NCBI RefSeq assembly: GCF_020035535.1
Contig: NZ_CP083350.1
Span: 2,180,501-2,244,500 of the forward strand
Reading direction: 5' to 3'
Source: Ensifer adhaerens
GTDB lineage: Bacteria; Pseudomonadota; Alphaproteobacteria; Rhizobiales; Rhizobiaceae
DNA: 64,000 bases
The position numbers and the translations under genes are program-made. Below the pieces are notes generated by a model, which ran no database searches, was not told the origin of the DNA, and was given only the letters and a program-made list of their open reading frames with translations. This document shows positions 43,128 to 52,371 of the stretch, one piece after another; the stretch's first letter is position 1; every line of letters begins with the position of its first letter.

Positions 43128-43523
43128 ATGAGCGCCGCGCTATGCAAGCATAAGTTCATGTTCGTAGTCGTCGCGCTCCGGCGTTTTTTTTGTGTCTTAG
43201 CGTTGCTCGGGGTCGTGCTTGGTCCCGTGAGCGTTGGCACGGCTGCGAGCGCCATGGCTCTTACGCCCGATATGCAGATGGACGAGACGACAGGCATGGA
43301 CGACATGTCCTGTTGCCCGGAGCCGCAACCAGCCCAGAAGAATGATTGCGGAAAGACGTGTCCTCTCGCACTCGTCTGCTCTTCGATTATTCTCGCGCAC
43401 GGCAGCAAGGCAAATAGCTGGCGCATCGATCTGTCGGCACGCGAACTGTCGCATCCGATCCTCCAGGAAAACCTCCTGCCGTCTGCGCTCGTCGAACCGC
43501 CAGCGCGACCTCCCAAAGCCTGA
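43128..43523 (+). CDS. Small Cys/Met-rich exported protein of the copper operon
   Basis: The 131-residue protein starts at ATG 43128 (43158 is an alternative). A hydrophobic signal/anchor (F-F-C-V-L-A-L-L-G-V-V-L-G) is followed by a methionine-rich stretch (M-Q-M-D-E-T-T-G-M-D-D-M-S-C-C) and more cysteines (D-C-G-K-T-C-P-L-A-L-V-C). Clustered Met and Cys suggest Cu(I)/Ag(I) binding in the periplasm. Similar small proteins often lead CusBA operons in rhizobia. The exact family is not recognised. Confidence 0.62.
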   Translation: MSAALCKHKFMFVVVALRRFFCVLALLGVVLGPVSVGTAASAMALTPDMQMDETTGMDDMSCCPEPQPAQKNDCGKTCPLALVCSSIILAHGSKANSWRIDLSARELSHPILQENLLPSALVEPPARPPKA

Positions 43524-43630
43524 TTTCACCCTCCGATCCACTGGATTCGCTCTGCCTGCACGGCGGAGGTTTCCGACATCGTATTTTTTAAGGGACGCGG
43601 CTGCGCGCCCGTCCTGGGTGAGATTTCAAT

Positions 43631-44035
43631 ATGACCGCAAAGGTGATTTCTGCGAAGGCAATCTTCGCGTCGCTGGCGATCGCGCTGGCTTCGACTACTG
43701 TTTCCCACGCCGCAGCGACGGACTATGAATTCAAGCTTGTCGAGTCCGAAGTGACCCACGGACCGGAGGCGACGGTCGCCGTCCGCCTCGTCGACAAGAG
43801 AACTGACGAACCCGTCTCCGACGCCGTGATCTTCACGACCCGCATGGACATGGCACCGGAAGGCATGGAGGCGATGACCACCCCGGTCGAGGCCATGGCT
43901 TCGACGGAACCCGGTGTCTATAGATTCAAGACCAACCTCAGCATGGAGGGCGGCTGGCGTTTGAAGCTGGCTGCGAAGGTCCAGGGCGAGACCGAAACCG
44001 TCCAGGGCGAACTGGTGCTGCAGGCCACGCCGTGA
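43631..44035 (+). CDS. FixH/YtkA-like periplasmic protein
   Basis: A 134-residue exported protein with a clear signal peptide (cleavage near S-H-A-A-A). The single beta-sandwich domain has V-A-V-R-L-V-D-K-R-T-D-E-P-V, P-G-V-Y-R-F-K-T-N-L and G-G-W-R-L-K-L-A-A-K, characteristic of FixH/YtkA. A methionine-rich loop (M-D-M-A-P-E-G-M-E-A-M) may contact copper. It overlaps the CusB gene by 4 bp (GTGA) and is therefore part of the same operon. Confidence 0.8.
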   Translation: MTAKVISAKAIFASLAIALASTTVSHAAATDYEFKLVESEVTHGPEATVAVRLVDKRTDEPVSDAVIFTTRMDMAPEGMEAMTTPVEAMASTEPGVYRFKTNLSMEGGWRLKLAAKVQGETETVQGELVLQATP

Positions 44036-45462
44036 AACCCGTCAAATTCCTGCTCCTCGTTAGCGCCCTCGCCGTTGCCGGCGGGGGAGGCTACTTGGCG
44101 GGCACGCGCGGCTTCGCCACCGATTTCAGCAAACTCTTCTCCGAGCAGACGCTCGGGGGAACCATGCAGCCTGCGGTCATGCCGACGGGCAATGTCATCT
44201 ATTACCGTCACCCGGACGGCTCGCCGGAATACTCGGCCACACCGAGGGAGACTGCCGACGGGCGGGCTTTCGTCGCCGTGCGCGAGAGCGAGGACGTATC
44301 CTTCGACACAAGGAAGAAGGCCGTTCCAAAGAGGTCGGAAGTCTCAGACGCGGCCGCCGAGCGCAAGGTTCTTTACTACCGCAATCCGATGGGCCTTCCC
44401 GATACCTCCAAGGTGCCGAAGAAGGACTCGATGGGCATGGATTACCTTCCGGTCTATGACGGCGAGGAAGCGGACAGTTCCGTCGTCAAGGTCTCGCTCG
44501 GCAAGCTCCAGCGGACCGGAGTGAAGACGGCGACGGCAGTGAGTGGCGTCGTCAGCCGCGAGGTGCGTGTGCCGGGAACGATCACCTTCGACGAGCGCCT
44601 GGTACGGATCGTTTCGATGCGGGCAAACGCCTTCATCGAGGGCGTCGCCGATGTGACGACCGGCGACCGGGTGCTGAAGGGCGACGAGCTCTTCCAGTTC
44701 TTCTCGAAGGACATCGCCAAGGCGGGAGCGGAGTACGCGACGGAACTGCGCAGCGGCGGCAAACCGGACCTCGACATCGGCGGCGCGCTGCAACTGCGCA
44801 ATCTCGGCGTGCCAGAGGAAACGATAAAGGCCATCGCACGAAGCCGGACGGTTCCCCGAAGTATCGCGTATCTGTCGCCAGGCGACGGCGTGGTACTCGA
44901 GCGCGGCGCGACGACGGGCATGATGGCCGAGGCTGGCGACATCCTGTTCAGGATCGCTGACACGTCGAAGGTGTGGGTGATCGCGGATGTGCCCGAGTTC
45001 GATGCCGCGAGCATCCGCAAGGGCGCGCACGCCACGGTCCGCGTGCGGAACCTGCCGGGCAAGGTGTTCCACGGCACGGTCGACCTGATCTATCCCGAAC
45101 TGCAGACGCAAACGCGCACGGCGAAGGTGCGGATCGAGCTCTCGAACGCCGAAGGCCTGCTGCTCGCCAACATGTACGCCGAAGTCCAGATCGCGTCGGG
45201 TGGCATCGCGCCGGTCGTCGCGGTGCCCAACAGCGCCGTCATCGATACGGGTGACCGACAGGTGGTGTTCGTCGACAAGGGCGAAGGTCGCTTCGAACCA
45301 CGCGATGTCGCGCTCGGAGCGCGCGGCGACGAGCGTACGGAAATCAGGAAAGGGATTGAAGCGGGAGAGAAGATCGTCGTTTCGGCGAACTTCCTGCTCG
45401 ACGCCGAGAGCAATCTCAACGCGGCGCTGAACGCGCTCACTGCTGGCGAGGTGAAGCCATGA
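44032..45462 (+). CDS. cusB: CusB-type periplasmic adaptor of a Cu/Ag efflux pump
   Basis: Starts at GTG 44032 inside the previous stop. The 476-residue membrane-fusion protein has an N-terminal anchor and two heavy-metal-binding motifs: Y-Y-R-H-P-D-G near residue 56 and Y-Y-R-N-P-M-G-L-P-D near 114, the latter followed by the family's K-D-S-M-G-M-D-Y. Barrel-sandwich and beta-barrel domains follow. The doubled motif is unusual; most CusB-like proteins have one. It links the CusA pump to an outer-membrane channel, delivering Cu(I)/Ag(I). It overlaps cusA by 4 bp. Confidence 0.9.
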   Translation: MKPVKFLLLVSALAVAGGGGYLAGTRGFATDFSKLFSEQTLGGTMQPAVMPTGNVIYYRHPDGSPEYSATPRETADGRAFVAVRESEDVSFDTRKKAVPKRSEVSDAAAERKVLYYRNPMGLPDTSKVPKKDSMGMDYLPVYDGEEADSSVVKVSLGKLQRTGVKTATAVSGVVSREVRVPGTITFDERLVRIVSMRANAFIEGVADVTTGDRVLKGDELFQFFSKDIAKAGAEYATELRSGGKPDLDIGGALQLRNLGVPEETIKAIARSRTVPRSIAYLSPGDGVVLERGATTGMMAEAGDILFRIADTSKVWVIADVPEFDAASIRKGAHATVRVRNLPGKVFHGTVDLIYPELQTQTRTAKVRIELSNAEGLLLANMYAEVQIASGGIAPVVAVPNSAVIDTGDRQVVFVDKGEGRFEPRDVALGARGDERTEIRKGIEAGEKIVVSANFLLDAESNLNAALNALTAGEVKP

Positions 45463-48400
45463 TTGCCAACGTCATCGCCTGGTCGGCCCGCAATCTGGTA
45501 CTGATCATCGTCGGAGCCGCGCTGTCGATCGCCGCGGGCGTGTACTCCCTGCGCTCGCTTCCGCTCGATGCCATTCCCGACTTATCGGACGTGCAGGTCA
45601 TCGTCTTCACCGACTATCCAGGCCAAGCGCCGCAGGTGGTCGAGGATCAGGTCACCTATCCGCTGACGACGTCGATGCTGACGGTGCCGCGGTCGAGGGT
45701 CGTGCGCGGCTTCTCCTTCTTCGGCATCTCCTTCGTCTACGTCATCTTCGAGGACGGGACCGATCCTTATTGGGCGCGAAGCCGCGTGCTCGAGTACTTG
45801 AACGCCGCCGCGAGCCGACTTCCCGAAAGCGTCTCGCCGAGTCTCGGTCCAGACGCGACGGGTGTCGGCTGGGTCTACCAGTACGCACTTGTTGCCAAGG
45901 AGCTGTCGCTGGCCGAACTGCGCTCCCTGCAGGATTGGGTAGTGCGCTTTGGCGCCTCGAAGTCCGATGGCGTCGCCGAGGTCGCGAGCGTCGGCGGCTT
46001 CGTCAAACAGTATTCCGTTGTCGTCGATCCGGCACGGCTGCGGGCCCAGAACGTGACGCTGAAGCAGATTGTCGACGCAGTGCGGGCCAGCAATCGTGAC
46101 GTCGGCGGACGCACGGTCGAAATTTCCGAATTTGAGTTCATGGTCCGCGGCCGCGGCTATCTACAGGGCATCAAGGACATCGAGAACATCGTGCTGATGA
46201 CCGAAGGCGGTGCACCGCTGCGCCTCGGCGACGTGGCGCGGGTGGAAACGGTCCCCGACGAGCGTCGCGGCATCACCGAGCTGAATGGCGAAGGCGAGGT
46301 CGCAAGCGGCATCGTGCTGCAGCGCGTGGGCGAGAACGCCCTCAGCGTGATTGACAATGCCAAGAAGAGCTTGGCGGCTGTCAAGGACAGTCTGCCGGCC
46401 GGCACCGAGATCGTACCCGTCTACGACCGTTCAGAGTTGATCAACGCGGCGATCGAGACGCTCAAGGGAACGCTGGTCGAGGAGTCGATCATCGTCGCCC
46501 TGGTGACGATCGCCTTCCTACTGCATGTGAGGAGCGCATTCGTCGCCATCATCATGCTGCCGATCGGTATCCTGATCTCCTTCATCGCGATGCGGACGCT
46601 CGGGATCGGGGCCAACATCATGAGCCTCGGCGGCATCGCCATCGCCATCGGTGCGATGATCGATGCGGCGATCGTCATGATCGAGAACGCCCACAAGCAC
46701 CTCGAGCGCGCGCCGCCCGACAAACCCAGAGCCGAAGTCCTGATCGAAGCGGCGAGCGAGGTCGGCCCAGCGCTCTTCTTCAGCCTGCTGATCATCACCG
46801 TGTCCTTCCTGCCGATCTTCACACTGGAGTCGCAGGAGGGGCGGCTGTTTGGACCGCTTGCCTTCACGAAGACTTTCGCCATGGCGGCGGCCGCGCTGCT
46901 GTCGGTGACGCTCGTTCCCGCGTTGATGGTCATGTTCGTGCGCGGACGGATCGTGCCAGAACACAAGAACCCGCTCAACCGCTTCCTGATTTGGAGTTAC
47001 CGCCCGATCATCGCCGGGGTGCTGCAGGCGAAGACGATCACAATACTGCTCGCGGTCGCGGCACTCGCCGCAACGGTTTGGCCGGCGCGTCAGATCGGCA
47101 GCGAGTTCATGCCGACCCTCAACGAAGGGACGTTGTTGTACATGCCGACGACACTGCCCGGCCTGTCAGTAACCAAGGCGGGCGAGCTGATGCAGACGCA
47201 GGATCGGATCATCAAGTCTTTCCCAGAGGTCGAGACGGTCTTTGGCAAGGCAGGCAGGGCGCTGACCGCCACCGACCCGGCCCCGACGGAGATGCTCGAG
47301 ACGATCATTACCCTCAAGCCCAAGTCAGAATGGCGGCCGGGTATGACCATCGACAGCCTGAAGCGGGAGATGGACGCGGCGTTGCAGTTCCCCGGTGTCT
47401 CAAACGCCTGGACCATGCCGATCCGTGCCCGCATCGACATGCTGTCGACGGGTATCCGCACGCCCGTCGGTGTTAAGGTCTACGGAACCGATTTCAAGGA
47501 GATGGAGCGGGTGGCGCGCGACGTCGAGACTGTGCTGAAGGCTGTTCCCGGAACCTCCAGCGCTTACGCCGAGCGTGTGATCGGCGGCTACTTCCTCGAC
47601 ATCGTTCCAGACCGCACCGCACTCGGGCGCTATGGTCTCAGCATCGGCGACGTCCAGGATGTCATCGCTACGGCGCTTGGATCCGAGGTGGTCACCCTGA
47701 CCGTCGAGGGGAGAGAGCGTTACGGCGTGGCCGTCCGCTACCCGCGAGCGTTCCGCAGCGATCCTCAGTCGATTGCGCGTGACATCGAGGTAGCACTGCC
47801 CGGCGGCGGGACGGTGCCTCTCGGAGCTGTCGCCGACGTCAAGCTCGAACGCGGCGCGACGACGATCCGGACCGAGAATGGCCAGCTTGCGGTCTATATC
47901 TTCGTTGACATCGCCGACCGTGACCTCGGCGGCTACGTTGCCGACGCGCAAGCAGCTGTAGCCAAGAGCGTATCGCTTCCTCCCGGCTACACGCTCGCCT
48001 GGAGCGGCCAGTACGAGTATCTGGAACGGGCGAAGGCGCGGCTTGCAATCGTCGTGCCGCTGACCCTCGCGCTGATCTTCCTGCTGCTCTACCTGAACTT
48101 CAAGGCATTGACCGAGACCCTCATCGTCATGCTGTCGCTGCCCTTCGCGCTGGTTGGCGGCATCTGGCTGATGTGGTGGCTGGGCTTCAACGCCTCGGTG
48201 GCGGTGGTCGTCGGCTTCATCGCGCTTGCGGGCGTGGCGGCAGAAACGGGTGTGATCATGCTGATCTATCTGGATCATGCGCTTCGCGAACGTCGTGAGG
48301 AATGCGACCGCGAACAGCGCCCCTTCATGCGGGACGACCTGCATCACGCGATCATGGTCGGAGCGGTGGAACGGGTGCGGCCAAAGATGATGACGGTCGT

Positions 48401-48632
48401 AGCGATCACCGCCGGGCTGGTGCCGATCCTCTGGAGCACTGGGGCCGGATCGGAAATCATGCAGCGCATCGCCGTGCCGATGATCGGCGGCATGATCTCG
48501 TCGACGGTGCTGACGCTGGCGGTGATCCCGGCAATCTACGGACTGGTGAAGGGCTGGCGTTTGCCAGCCCGCACCGACGACCGACTAGCGGTCGAAACCA
48601 CCGAGATGGGCCTCAAGGAGGCGGCCGAATGA
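45459..48632 (+). CDS. cusA: CusA-type heavy-metal RND efflux pump
   Basis: A 1,057-residue inner-membrane RND transporter with twelve membrane helices and two large periplasmic loops. The N-terminal P-L-D-A-I-P-D-L-S-D-V-Q-V and the fourth-helix signature G-A-M-I-D-A-A-I-V-M-I-E-N (Asp at residue 402) mark the HME-RND family, in the variant typical of monovalent Cu/Ag pumps. It uses proton flow to extrude metal through CusB and an outer-membrane partner. No CusC/TolC-like gene follows in this window, so that part must come from elsewhere. Confidence 0.93.
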   Translation: MIANVIAWSARNLVLIIVGAALSIAAGVYSLRSLPLDAIPDLSDVQVIVFTDYPGQAPQVVEDQVTYPLTTSMLTVPRSRVVRGFSFFGISFVYVIFEDGTDPYWARSRVLEYLNAAASRLPESVSPSLGPDATGVGWVYQYALVAKELSLAELRSLQDWVVRFGASKSDGVAEVASVGGFVKQYSVVVDPARLRAQNVTLKQIVDAVRASNRDVGGRTVEISEFEFMVRGRGYLQGIKDIENIVLMTEGGAPLRLGDVARVETVPDERRGITELNGEGEVASGIVLQRVGENALSVIDNAKKSLAAVKDSLPAGTEIVPVYDRSELINAAIETLKGTLVEESIIVALVTIAFLLHVRSAFVAIIMLPIGILISFIAMRTLGIGANIMSLGGIAIAIGAMIDAAIVMIENAHKHLERAPPDKPRAEVLIEAASEVGPALFFSLLIITVSFLPIFTLESQEGRLFGPLAFTKTFAMAAAALLSVTLVPALMVMFVRGRIVPEHKNPLNRFLIWSYRPIIAGVLQAKTITILLAVAALAATVWPARQIGSEFMPTLNEGTLLYMPTTLPGLSVTKAGELMQTQDRIIKSFPEVETVFGKAGRALTATDPAPTEMLETIITLKPKSEWRPGMTIDSLKREMDAALQFPGVSNAWTMPIRARIDMLSTGIRTPVGVKVYGTDFKEMERVARDVETVLKAVPGTSSAYAERVIGGYFLDIVPDRTALGRYGLSIGDVQDVIATALGSEVVTLTVEGRERYGVAVRYPRAFRSDPQSIARDIEVALPGGGTVPLGAVADVKLERGATTIRTENGQLAVYIFVDIADRDLGGYVADAQAAVAKSVSLPPGYTLAWSGQYEYLERAKARLAIVVPLTLALIFLLLYLNFKALTETLIVMLSLPFALVGGIWLMWWLGFNASVAVVVGFIALAGVAAETGVIMLIYLDHALRERREECDREQRPFMRDDLHHAIMVGAVERVRPKMMTVVAITAGLVPILWSTGAGSEIMQRIAVPMIGGMISSTVLTLAVIPAIYGLVKGWRLPARTDDRLAVETTEMGLKEAAE

Positions 48633-48838
48633 AAGATGCAACCATGCACCGAGGTCCCGGCCGGCATCGCGAGGGAGTGTTGACAATGTCGAGGCAATTC
48701 CTCCGCGTCCGGACTCGAGATGCGACACCCGAAGTGCGCAAGCGAAAGGCGCGCTGTCAGTGTGCTCCGGGAAACGGAGAGGGCAGGGAGCGCCGCCTTG
48801 ACGTGTGGCAGCTACCTTGCCCAAATCCATCAATTTGA
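48629..48838 (+). CDS. Small basic ORF coupled to cusA
   Basis: The ATG overlaps the cusA stop (ATGA). It encodes 69 residues, basic and rich in Arg with three cysteines (R-C-Q-C near residue 46). Other members of such operons have a metal-binding gene here, but I see no family match. It may be a chance extension or a decayed gene. Low confidence. Confidence 0.28.
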   Translation: MKDATMHRGPGRHREGVLTMSRQFLRVRTRDATPEVRKRKARCQCAPGNGEGRERRLDVWQLPCPNPSI

Positions 48839-48852
48839 GGATGTTTTATGGA

Positions 48853-49617
48853 CTAGATACGTCCGGCCTCGATAATTTGCCTAAGGAATGCTCGAGTTCG
48901 TTCTTCCCTGGGGTCGCCAAAAATTTGTTCAGGCGGCCCTTGTTCGAGGAGGCACCCTTGTTCAAGAAAGACAACAGTATTTGAAACCTCCCGCGCGAAC
49001 TGCATCTCGTGCGTGGCCAAAATCATCGTCATTCCCTCGACGGCGAGTTCCCGAATGATGTCCAGAACTTCTGAAACAAGTTCGGGGTCGAGAGCCGACG
49101 TAATTTCGTCCAGGAGGATTGCCTCGGGCCGCATCGCGATTGCTCGAACGATTGCCACGCGCTGTTGCTGGCCGCCTGAAAGCTGATCGGGGTAGTAGTT
49201 GGCGCGGTGTTCAAGTCTCACGCGCCTGAGAAGTGCCATTGCCCTTTCTGTGGCCGCTGCGCGGGGCTCGTTCAGCAAAGTCGTCGGTGCGAAGGCTATA
49301 TTTTCTACAACGGTCATATGCGGGAACAAGTTGAAGGACTGGAAAACCATCCCCACGCGCCTGCGCAAGCGGTCGACATCGACACCTGGTCCTGAGACAA
49401 CGTCACCGGCGATTGAGATCGTTCCGCCATTGATTGTTTCCAAGGCGTTGATGCATCTGAGCAGGGTGGACTTCCCCGAACCGGATGCTCCGATCAAGCT
49501 GACGACCTGATGTTTTTCAACCTTTAGGTCGATCCCCTTGAGCACCTCCATTGGACCATAGTTTTTCTTGAGGTCGTTTATCTGAATGAAGGCCACAAGC
49601 TCATCCTCTTCTTGCAC
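48853..49617 (-). CDS. Amino-acid ABC transporter ATP-binding protein
   Basis: A 254-residue ATPase of the polar amino-acid (HisP/GlnQ) family: Walker A G-A-S-G-S-G-K-S-T, Q-loop V-F-Q-S-F-N-L-F-P-H, signature L-S-G-G-Q-Q-Q-R, and Walker B with L-L-D-E-I-T-S-A-L-D. The isoleucine after the aspartate-glutamate pair replaces the usual proline. A GTG at 49593 is an alternative start. It overlaps the permease gene by 17 bp and ends the operon, convergent with the cusA cluster. Confidence 0.9.
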   Translation of the reverse strand: MQEEDELVAFIQINDLKKNYGPMEVLKGIDLKVEKHQVVSLIGASGSGKSTLLRCINALETINGGTISIAGDVVSGPGVDVDRLRRRVGMVFQSFNLFPHMTVVENIAFAPTTLLNEPRAAATERAMALLRRVRLEHRANYYPDQLSGGQQQRVAIVRAIAMRPEAILLDEITSALDPELVSEVLDIIRELAVEGMTMILATHEMQFAREVSNTVVFLEQGCLLEQGPPEQIFGDPREERTRAFLRQIIEAGRI

Positions 49618-50692
49618 GAGTGGCGAGCAGGCGATCTACGAGCCGGGTTTGAGGAATTGTGAAGACGAAAAATAAGATCGCGACCACGGTGACGGACGAA
49701 AGATTAAAGCTCGTGGATGCGTAGAACTTCGCCTGATTAAATGCGTCCATGGTCCCGATGATGTTCACGAGCGCCGTATCTTTTTGGAGCCCGATGAACG
49801 AGCTCAGCAGCGGAGGAATCACGTTCCGGATAGCTTGCGGCAGGATGATGTAGCGGAGTGTCCTCACATATCCTATGCCCAGTGACCTGGAGGCGGACCA
49901 TTGCGATGGGTGGATCGACTCGATGCCGGATCTGAACGTTTCCGCGATATAGGCGCTGTAAGTTGCTGTCAGCGCGACAATAGCGAAGAGGATGGGAGGA
50001 AATTCGCTAACGACGGGAATATTCGCAAGCGGAAGGCCGAATCCCACTAGGTAGATAACGATGACTGCCGGAACCGCCCGAAAGAGATCGATATAGGCGA
50101 CCGCGAGAAATCGAATTGGAGCACCGGCCCGGCCCGGCATCATCCGCGCAACCGCCAATGCAAGACCGAAAATCATGACGAGAATTTGTGCGACAATCGC
50201 CATGGCGATGTTCACGAGGAATGCCAATGACACATCTTGCAAGCTTGCCAACATCACGTCCGGCCGGAGGAACGTCTTCTGCACCGCCCCGTCGTTCATG
50301 ACAACAAGCATCACCGCAGTGCAAGCGATGAGCAGGGTTGCGGAAAGGCCAAAGCAGACCAAGCTTTCCTGCCGCGACCGATCAGACAGTGCGCGAGCCT
50401 CTAAGATCAGGCCTGTTCGGACGCGCGCGTCGGCTTCATGAGATGCCTTGGTCGCGACGAACGAAAACCACAAAACGCCACCTGCGCAAATTACGCAAAG
50501 CAAGTTGAGTGCGTAGCAAAATCGGATCAGGCCCGGGTCGCTGGCTTGAGCGACCGCGAGTTGACACATCAGGTGAGTGAGGATGGCAACGGCGCTGCTG
50601 GATAAAACAGCGCCATATGCGAGTTGTCTGCTAGGCCGAGGTGGCGACAAGGCGTGGCCATGCGCGCTGGCGTCTAAAACTATGCTGGCCAT
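49601..50692 (-). CDS. Amino-acid ABC permease with extended N-terminus
   Basis: The start at 50692 (one base after the upstream stop, GGGAAG ribosome site) is better than the longer frame to 50734. The 363-residue protein is about 130 residues longer than typical HisM-type permeases. The extra part has three hydrophobic segments before the core permease. The core has the EAA loop in the form W-S-A-S-R-S-L-G-I and P-Q-A-I-R-N-V-I-P-P. It should form the channel of the importer, perhaps as a homodimer since no second permease is present. Confidence 0.88.
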   Translation of the reverse strand: MASIVLDASAHGHALSPPRPSRQLAYGAVLSSSAVAILTHLMCQLAVAQASDPGLIRFCYALNLLCVICAGGVLWFSFVATKASHEADARVRTGLILEARALSDRSRQESLVCFGLSATLLIACTAVMLVVMNDGAVQKTFLRPDVMLASLQDVSLAFLVNIAMAIVAQILVMIFGLALAVARMMPGRAGAPIRFLAVAYIDLFRAVPAVIVIYLVGFGLPLANIPVVSEFPPILFAIVALTATYSAYIAETFRSGIESIHPSQWSASRSLGIGYVRTLRYIILPQAIRNVIPPLLSSFIGLQKDTALVNIIGTMDAFNQAKFYASTSFNLSSVTVVAILFFVFTIPQTRLVDRLLATRARRG

Positions 50693-50693
50693 G

Positions 50694-51548
50694 CTATTTT
50701 GCTTCCCAGAACGGGACTTCGTCAGGATTGCCACCGAACAACGGCGCCAAGTATTGCCGCGTCAAATCCGCAATCGAGCCGTCTGATTGCATGCTCGTTA
50801 CCGCCTCATCTACCGCATTGAGGTTTGGTGAGCCTTTTGGAAGAACTACGCCATAGGACTGGCCCAGCTTGAATTGACCGGGAACGACGAGGGCGCCGTT
50901 GCTGGCTTTCACGGCTGTCAAGGTGAGCGCAGTGTCAGTGATGACCGCGTCGACTTGCTTCGCTGTTAGGGCGGTAACCGCGTCTGCTTGGCTCTGGAAC
51001 AAAAAGGGTTGATTGTCGGGTTTCAGAGTGTTCATCACCCATTCGGCACCCATGTTGCCTTGCAAGACACCTATCCGCTTCGCGCGGATGTTTTCCGAGC
51101 TGACATCATCCCCGGCTCTGATCGCAACCCCCAAGTTGGAAGCGAAGTAGGGCGCCGAGAAATCCATGACCGCGCGGCGCTCATCAGTGATCGTCACGGC
51201 GGCCATGGCAATGTCATAGCCGCTGGCAGCGCCTGAAATGAATTGATCCCAAGCCACGTTTCGCACCTCAACGCGCGACAGCCCGGCACGATGTGCAATT
51301 TGAGCGGCTAAGCAGTATTCAAACCCGCTCTTGATGTCGTCGGGCCTCATCCCATTCCACCAGCCGGGTGATGGAAGGACAGTTGTGACGACGAGTGTTT
51401 CTTCTTGAAGGGGTGTGAACTTGATACTTCCTGCAGCACCAGTCACTTGGCAATCACCAAACTGCTCAGCGGGCTGAGCTAACACAGTGGACCATCCACA
51501 CACCGCAACGGCAACGCCTGCTATGATAACCTTCATGTTCATTCGCAC
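50694..51548 (-). CDS. ABC transporter substrate-binding protein (amino-acid type)
   Basis: A 284-residue periplasmic binding protein with a signal peptide (about 25 residues). Family segments are W-W-N-G-M-R-P-D-D-I-K-S-G-F-E-Y, Y-D-I-A-M-A-A-V-T-I-T and M-D-F-S-A-P-Y-F-A-S. The sequence is that of the SBP_bac_3 group binding polar amino acids or related amides. It is the first transporter gene after the glutamine-amidotransferase-type hydrolase, so the ligand is probably a gamma-glutamyl or amide compound; this is inference. Confidence 0.88.
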   Translation of the reverse strand: MRMNMKVIIAGVAVAVCGWSTVLAQPAEQFGDCQVTGAAGSIKFTPLQEETLVVTTVLPSPGWWNGMRPDDIKSGFEYCLAAQIAHRAGLSRVEVRNVAWDQFISGAASGYDIAMAAVTITDERRAVMDFSAPYFASNLGVAIRAGDDVSSENIRAKRIGVLQGNMGAEWVMNTLKPDNQPFLFQSQADAVTALTAKQVDAVITDTALTLTAVKASNGALVVPGQFKLGQSYGVVLPKGSPNLNAVDEAVTSMQSDGSIADLTRQYLAPLFGGNPDEVPFWEAK

Positions 51549-51600
51549 CTCCTACTTGCGAGAAAAGTTTTGATTTTTTGGTGGGCAGTCACGCACTGCG

Positions 51601-52320
51601 CTACGCATATGCTTTGAGCATCGCGATCATCGCCTGCTGATCGGCCTGTATTGCTTCGGGGTGCCACTGCACGCCGATAACAAGATTGTCTCCAGCGCGT
51701 TCGACAGCCTCCACGACGCCATCGTCCGCCCGCGCTGCCACGGATAGTCCTTCTCCCAAGACCTGAACCGCCTGATGATGGGCGGAACTGATCTCGATTG
51801 CCTCAGAGCCAAAAATCGAAGCGAGATGGGTGCCGCTGATGATGTTAACCGGGTGATCAACGAAGGAAGCGCTGTTTTCAGGCGAATAGTGACGGCCCGT
51901 CGGCGGCAAATGTTGTTCCAGGCTCCCACCAAGCGCAACATTCAGCAGCTGCATGCCTCGACAAATTGCAAGGACATCCGTCCCTGTACCAACCGCGTGT
52001 CGAAGCAGGGAAATTTCGAACAAATCTCCCGCTTCATCGGGGGATGTCCTCGTATATCTACTCCGCTCGTGTCCATAGAGGTTAGGATGAACGTCTGCAC
52101 CGCCGAGCACGACAAGTAGATCGAACCCCTTTAGGGCCGCTTCTGGGGAGACGCCGCCTTGCAACGTGTCAACGAGTTCCGCTTCTATGCCGGCGTCTGC
52201 TGCTCGAGCGATCAGATTATGGGTCAGAGTGTCCCCAAAGAGCCTGCTTTGAGGGGAATGGTATGGGTAGTCAAATGTGGAACAAGCAATGAGCGCTCGC
52301 TTGGGCGCTGTTGATCGCAT
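51601..52320 (-). CDS. Class-I glutamine-amidotransferase-type hydrolase (PuuD-like)
   Basis: ATG 52320 with an AGGAGAGG ribosome site is preferred over the longer frame. The 239-residue enzyme is in the gamma-glutamyl-gamma-aminobutyrate hydrolase (peptidase C26) family. The nucleophile is C120 in A-I-C-R-G-M, and the Glu/His pair is in Q-W-H-P-E (H220, E222). An oxyanion loop is seen at L-G-G-A-D-V-H-P. PuuD cleaves gamma-glutamyl amides to glutamate plus amine. Here it leads an ABC importer operon and is divergent from a GntR regulator, so the operon likely takes up and splits a gamma-glutamyl substrate. Confidence 0.87.
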   Translation of the reverse strand: MRSTAPKRALIACSTFDYPYHSPQSRLFGDTLTHNLIARAADAGIEAELVDTLQGGVSPEAALKGFDLLVVLGGADVHPNLYGHERSRYTRTSPDEAGDLFEISLLRHAVGTGTDVLAICRGMQLLNVALGGSLEQHLPPTGRHYSPENSASFVDHPVNIISGTHLASIFGSEAIEISSAHHQAVQVLGEGLSVAARADDGVVEAVERAGDNLVIGVQWHPEAIQADQQAMIAMLKAYA

Positions 52321-52331
52321 TCGTCCTCTCC

Positions 52332-52352
52332 TGTATGATTGGATTTCATACA
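52332..52352. promoter_or_regulatory. Operator candidate for the GntR regulator
   Basis: TGTATGA (52332-52338) and TCATACA (52346-52352) are a perfect 7-bp inverted repeat with a 7-bp spacer in the 51-bp gap between the divergent hydrolase and GntR genes. Size, symmetry and position are right for a FadR-type operator controlling both directions. Confidence 0.55.
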
Positions 52353-52371
52353 TATAACATCTAGAGGTTAA

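Noticed and set aside
43114..43516. Full 224-codon minus-strand ORF including the SRPBCC tail
   Set aside because: Only the C-terminal ~90 codons match SRPBCC style. The rest is antisense to the copper-operon leader gene.
47400..48347. 315-codon minus-strand ORF
   Set aside because: His/Asp/Arg-rich shadow of the cusA gene.
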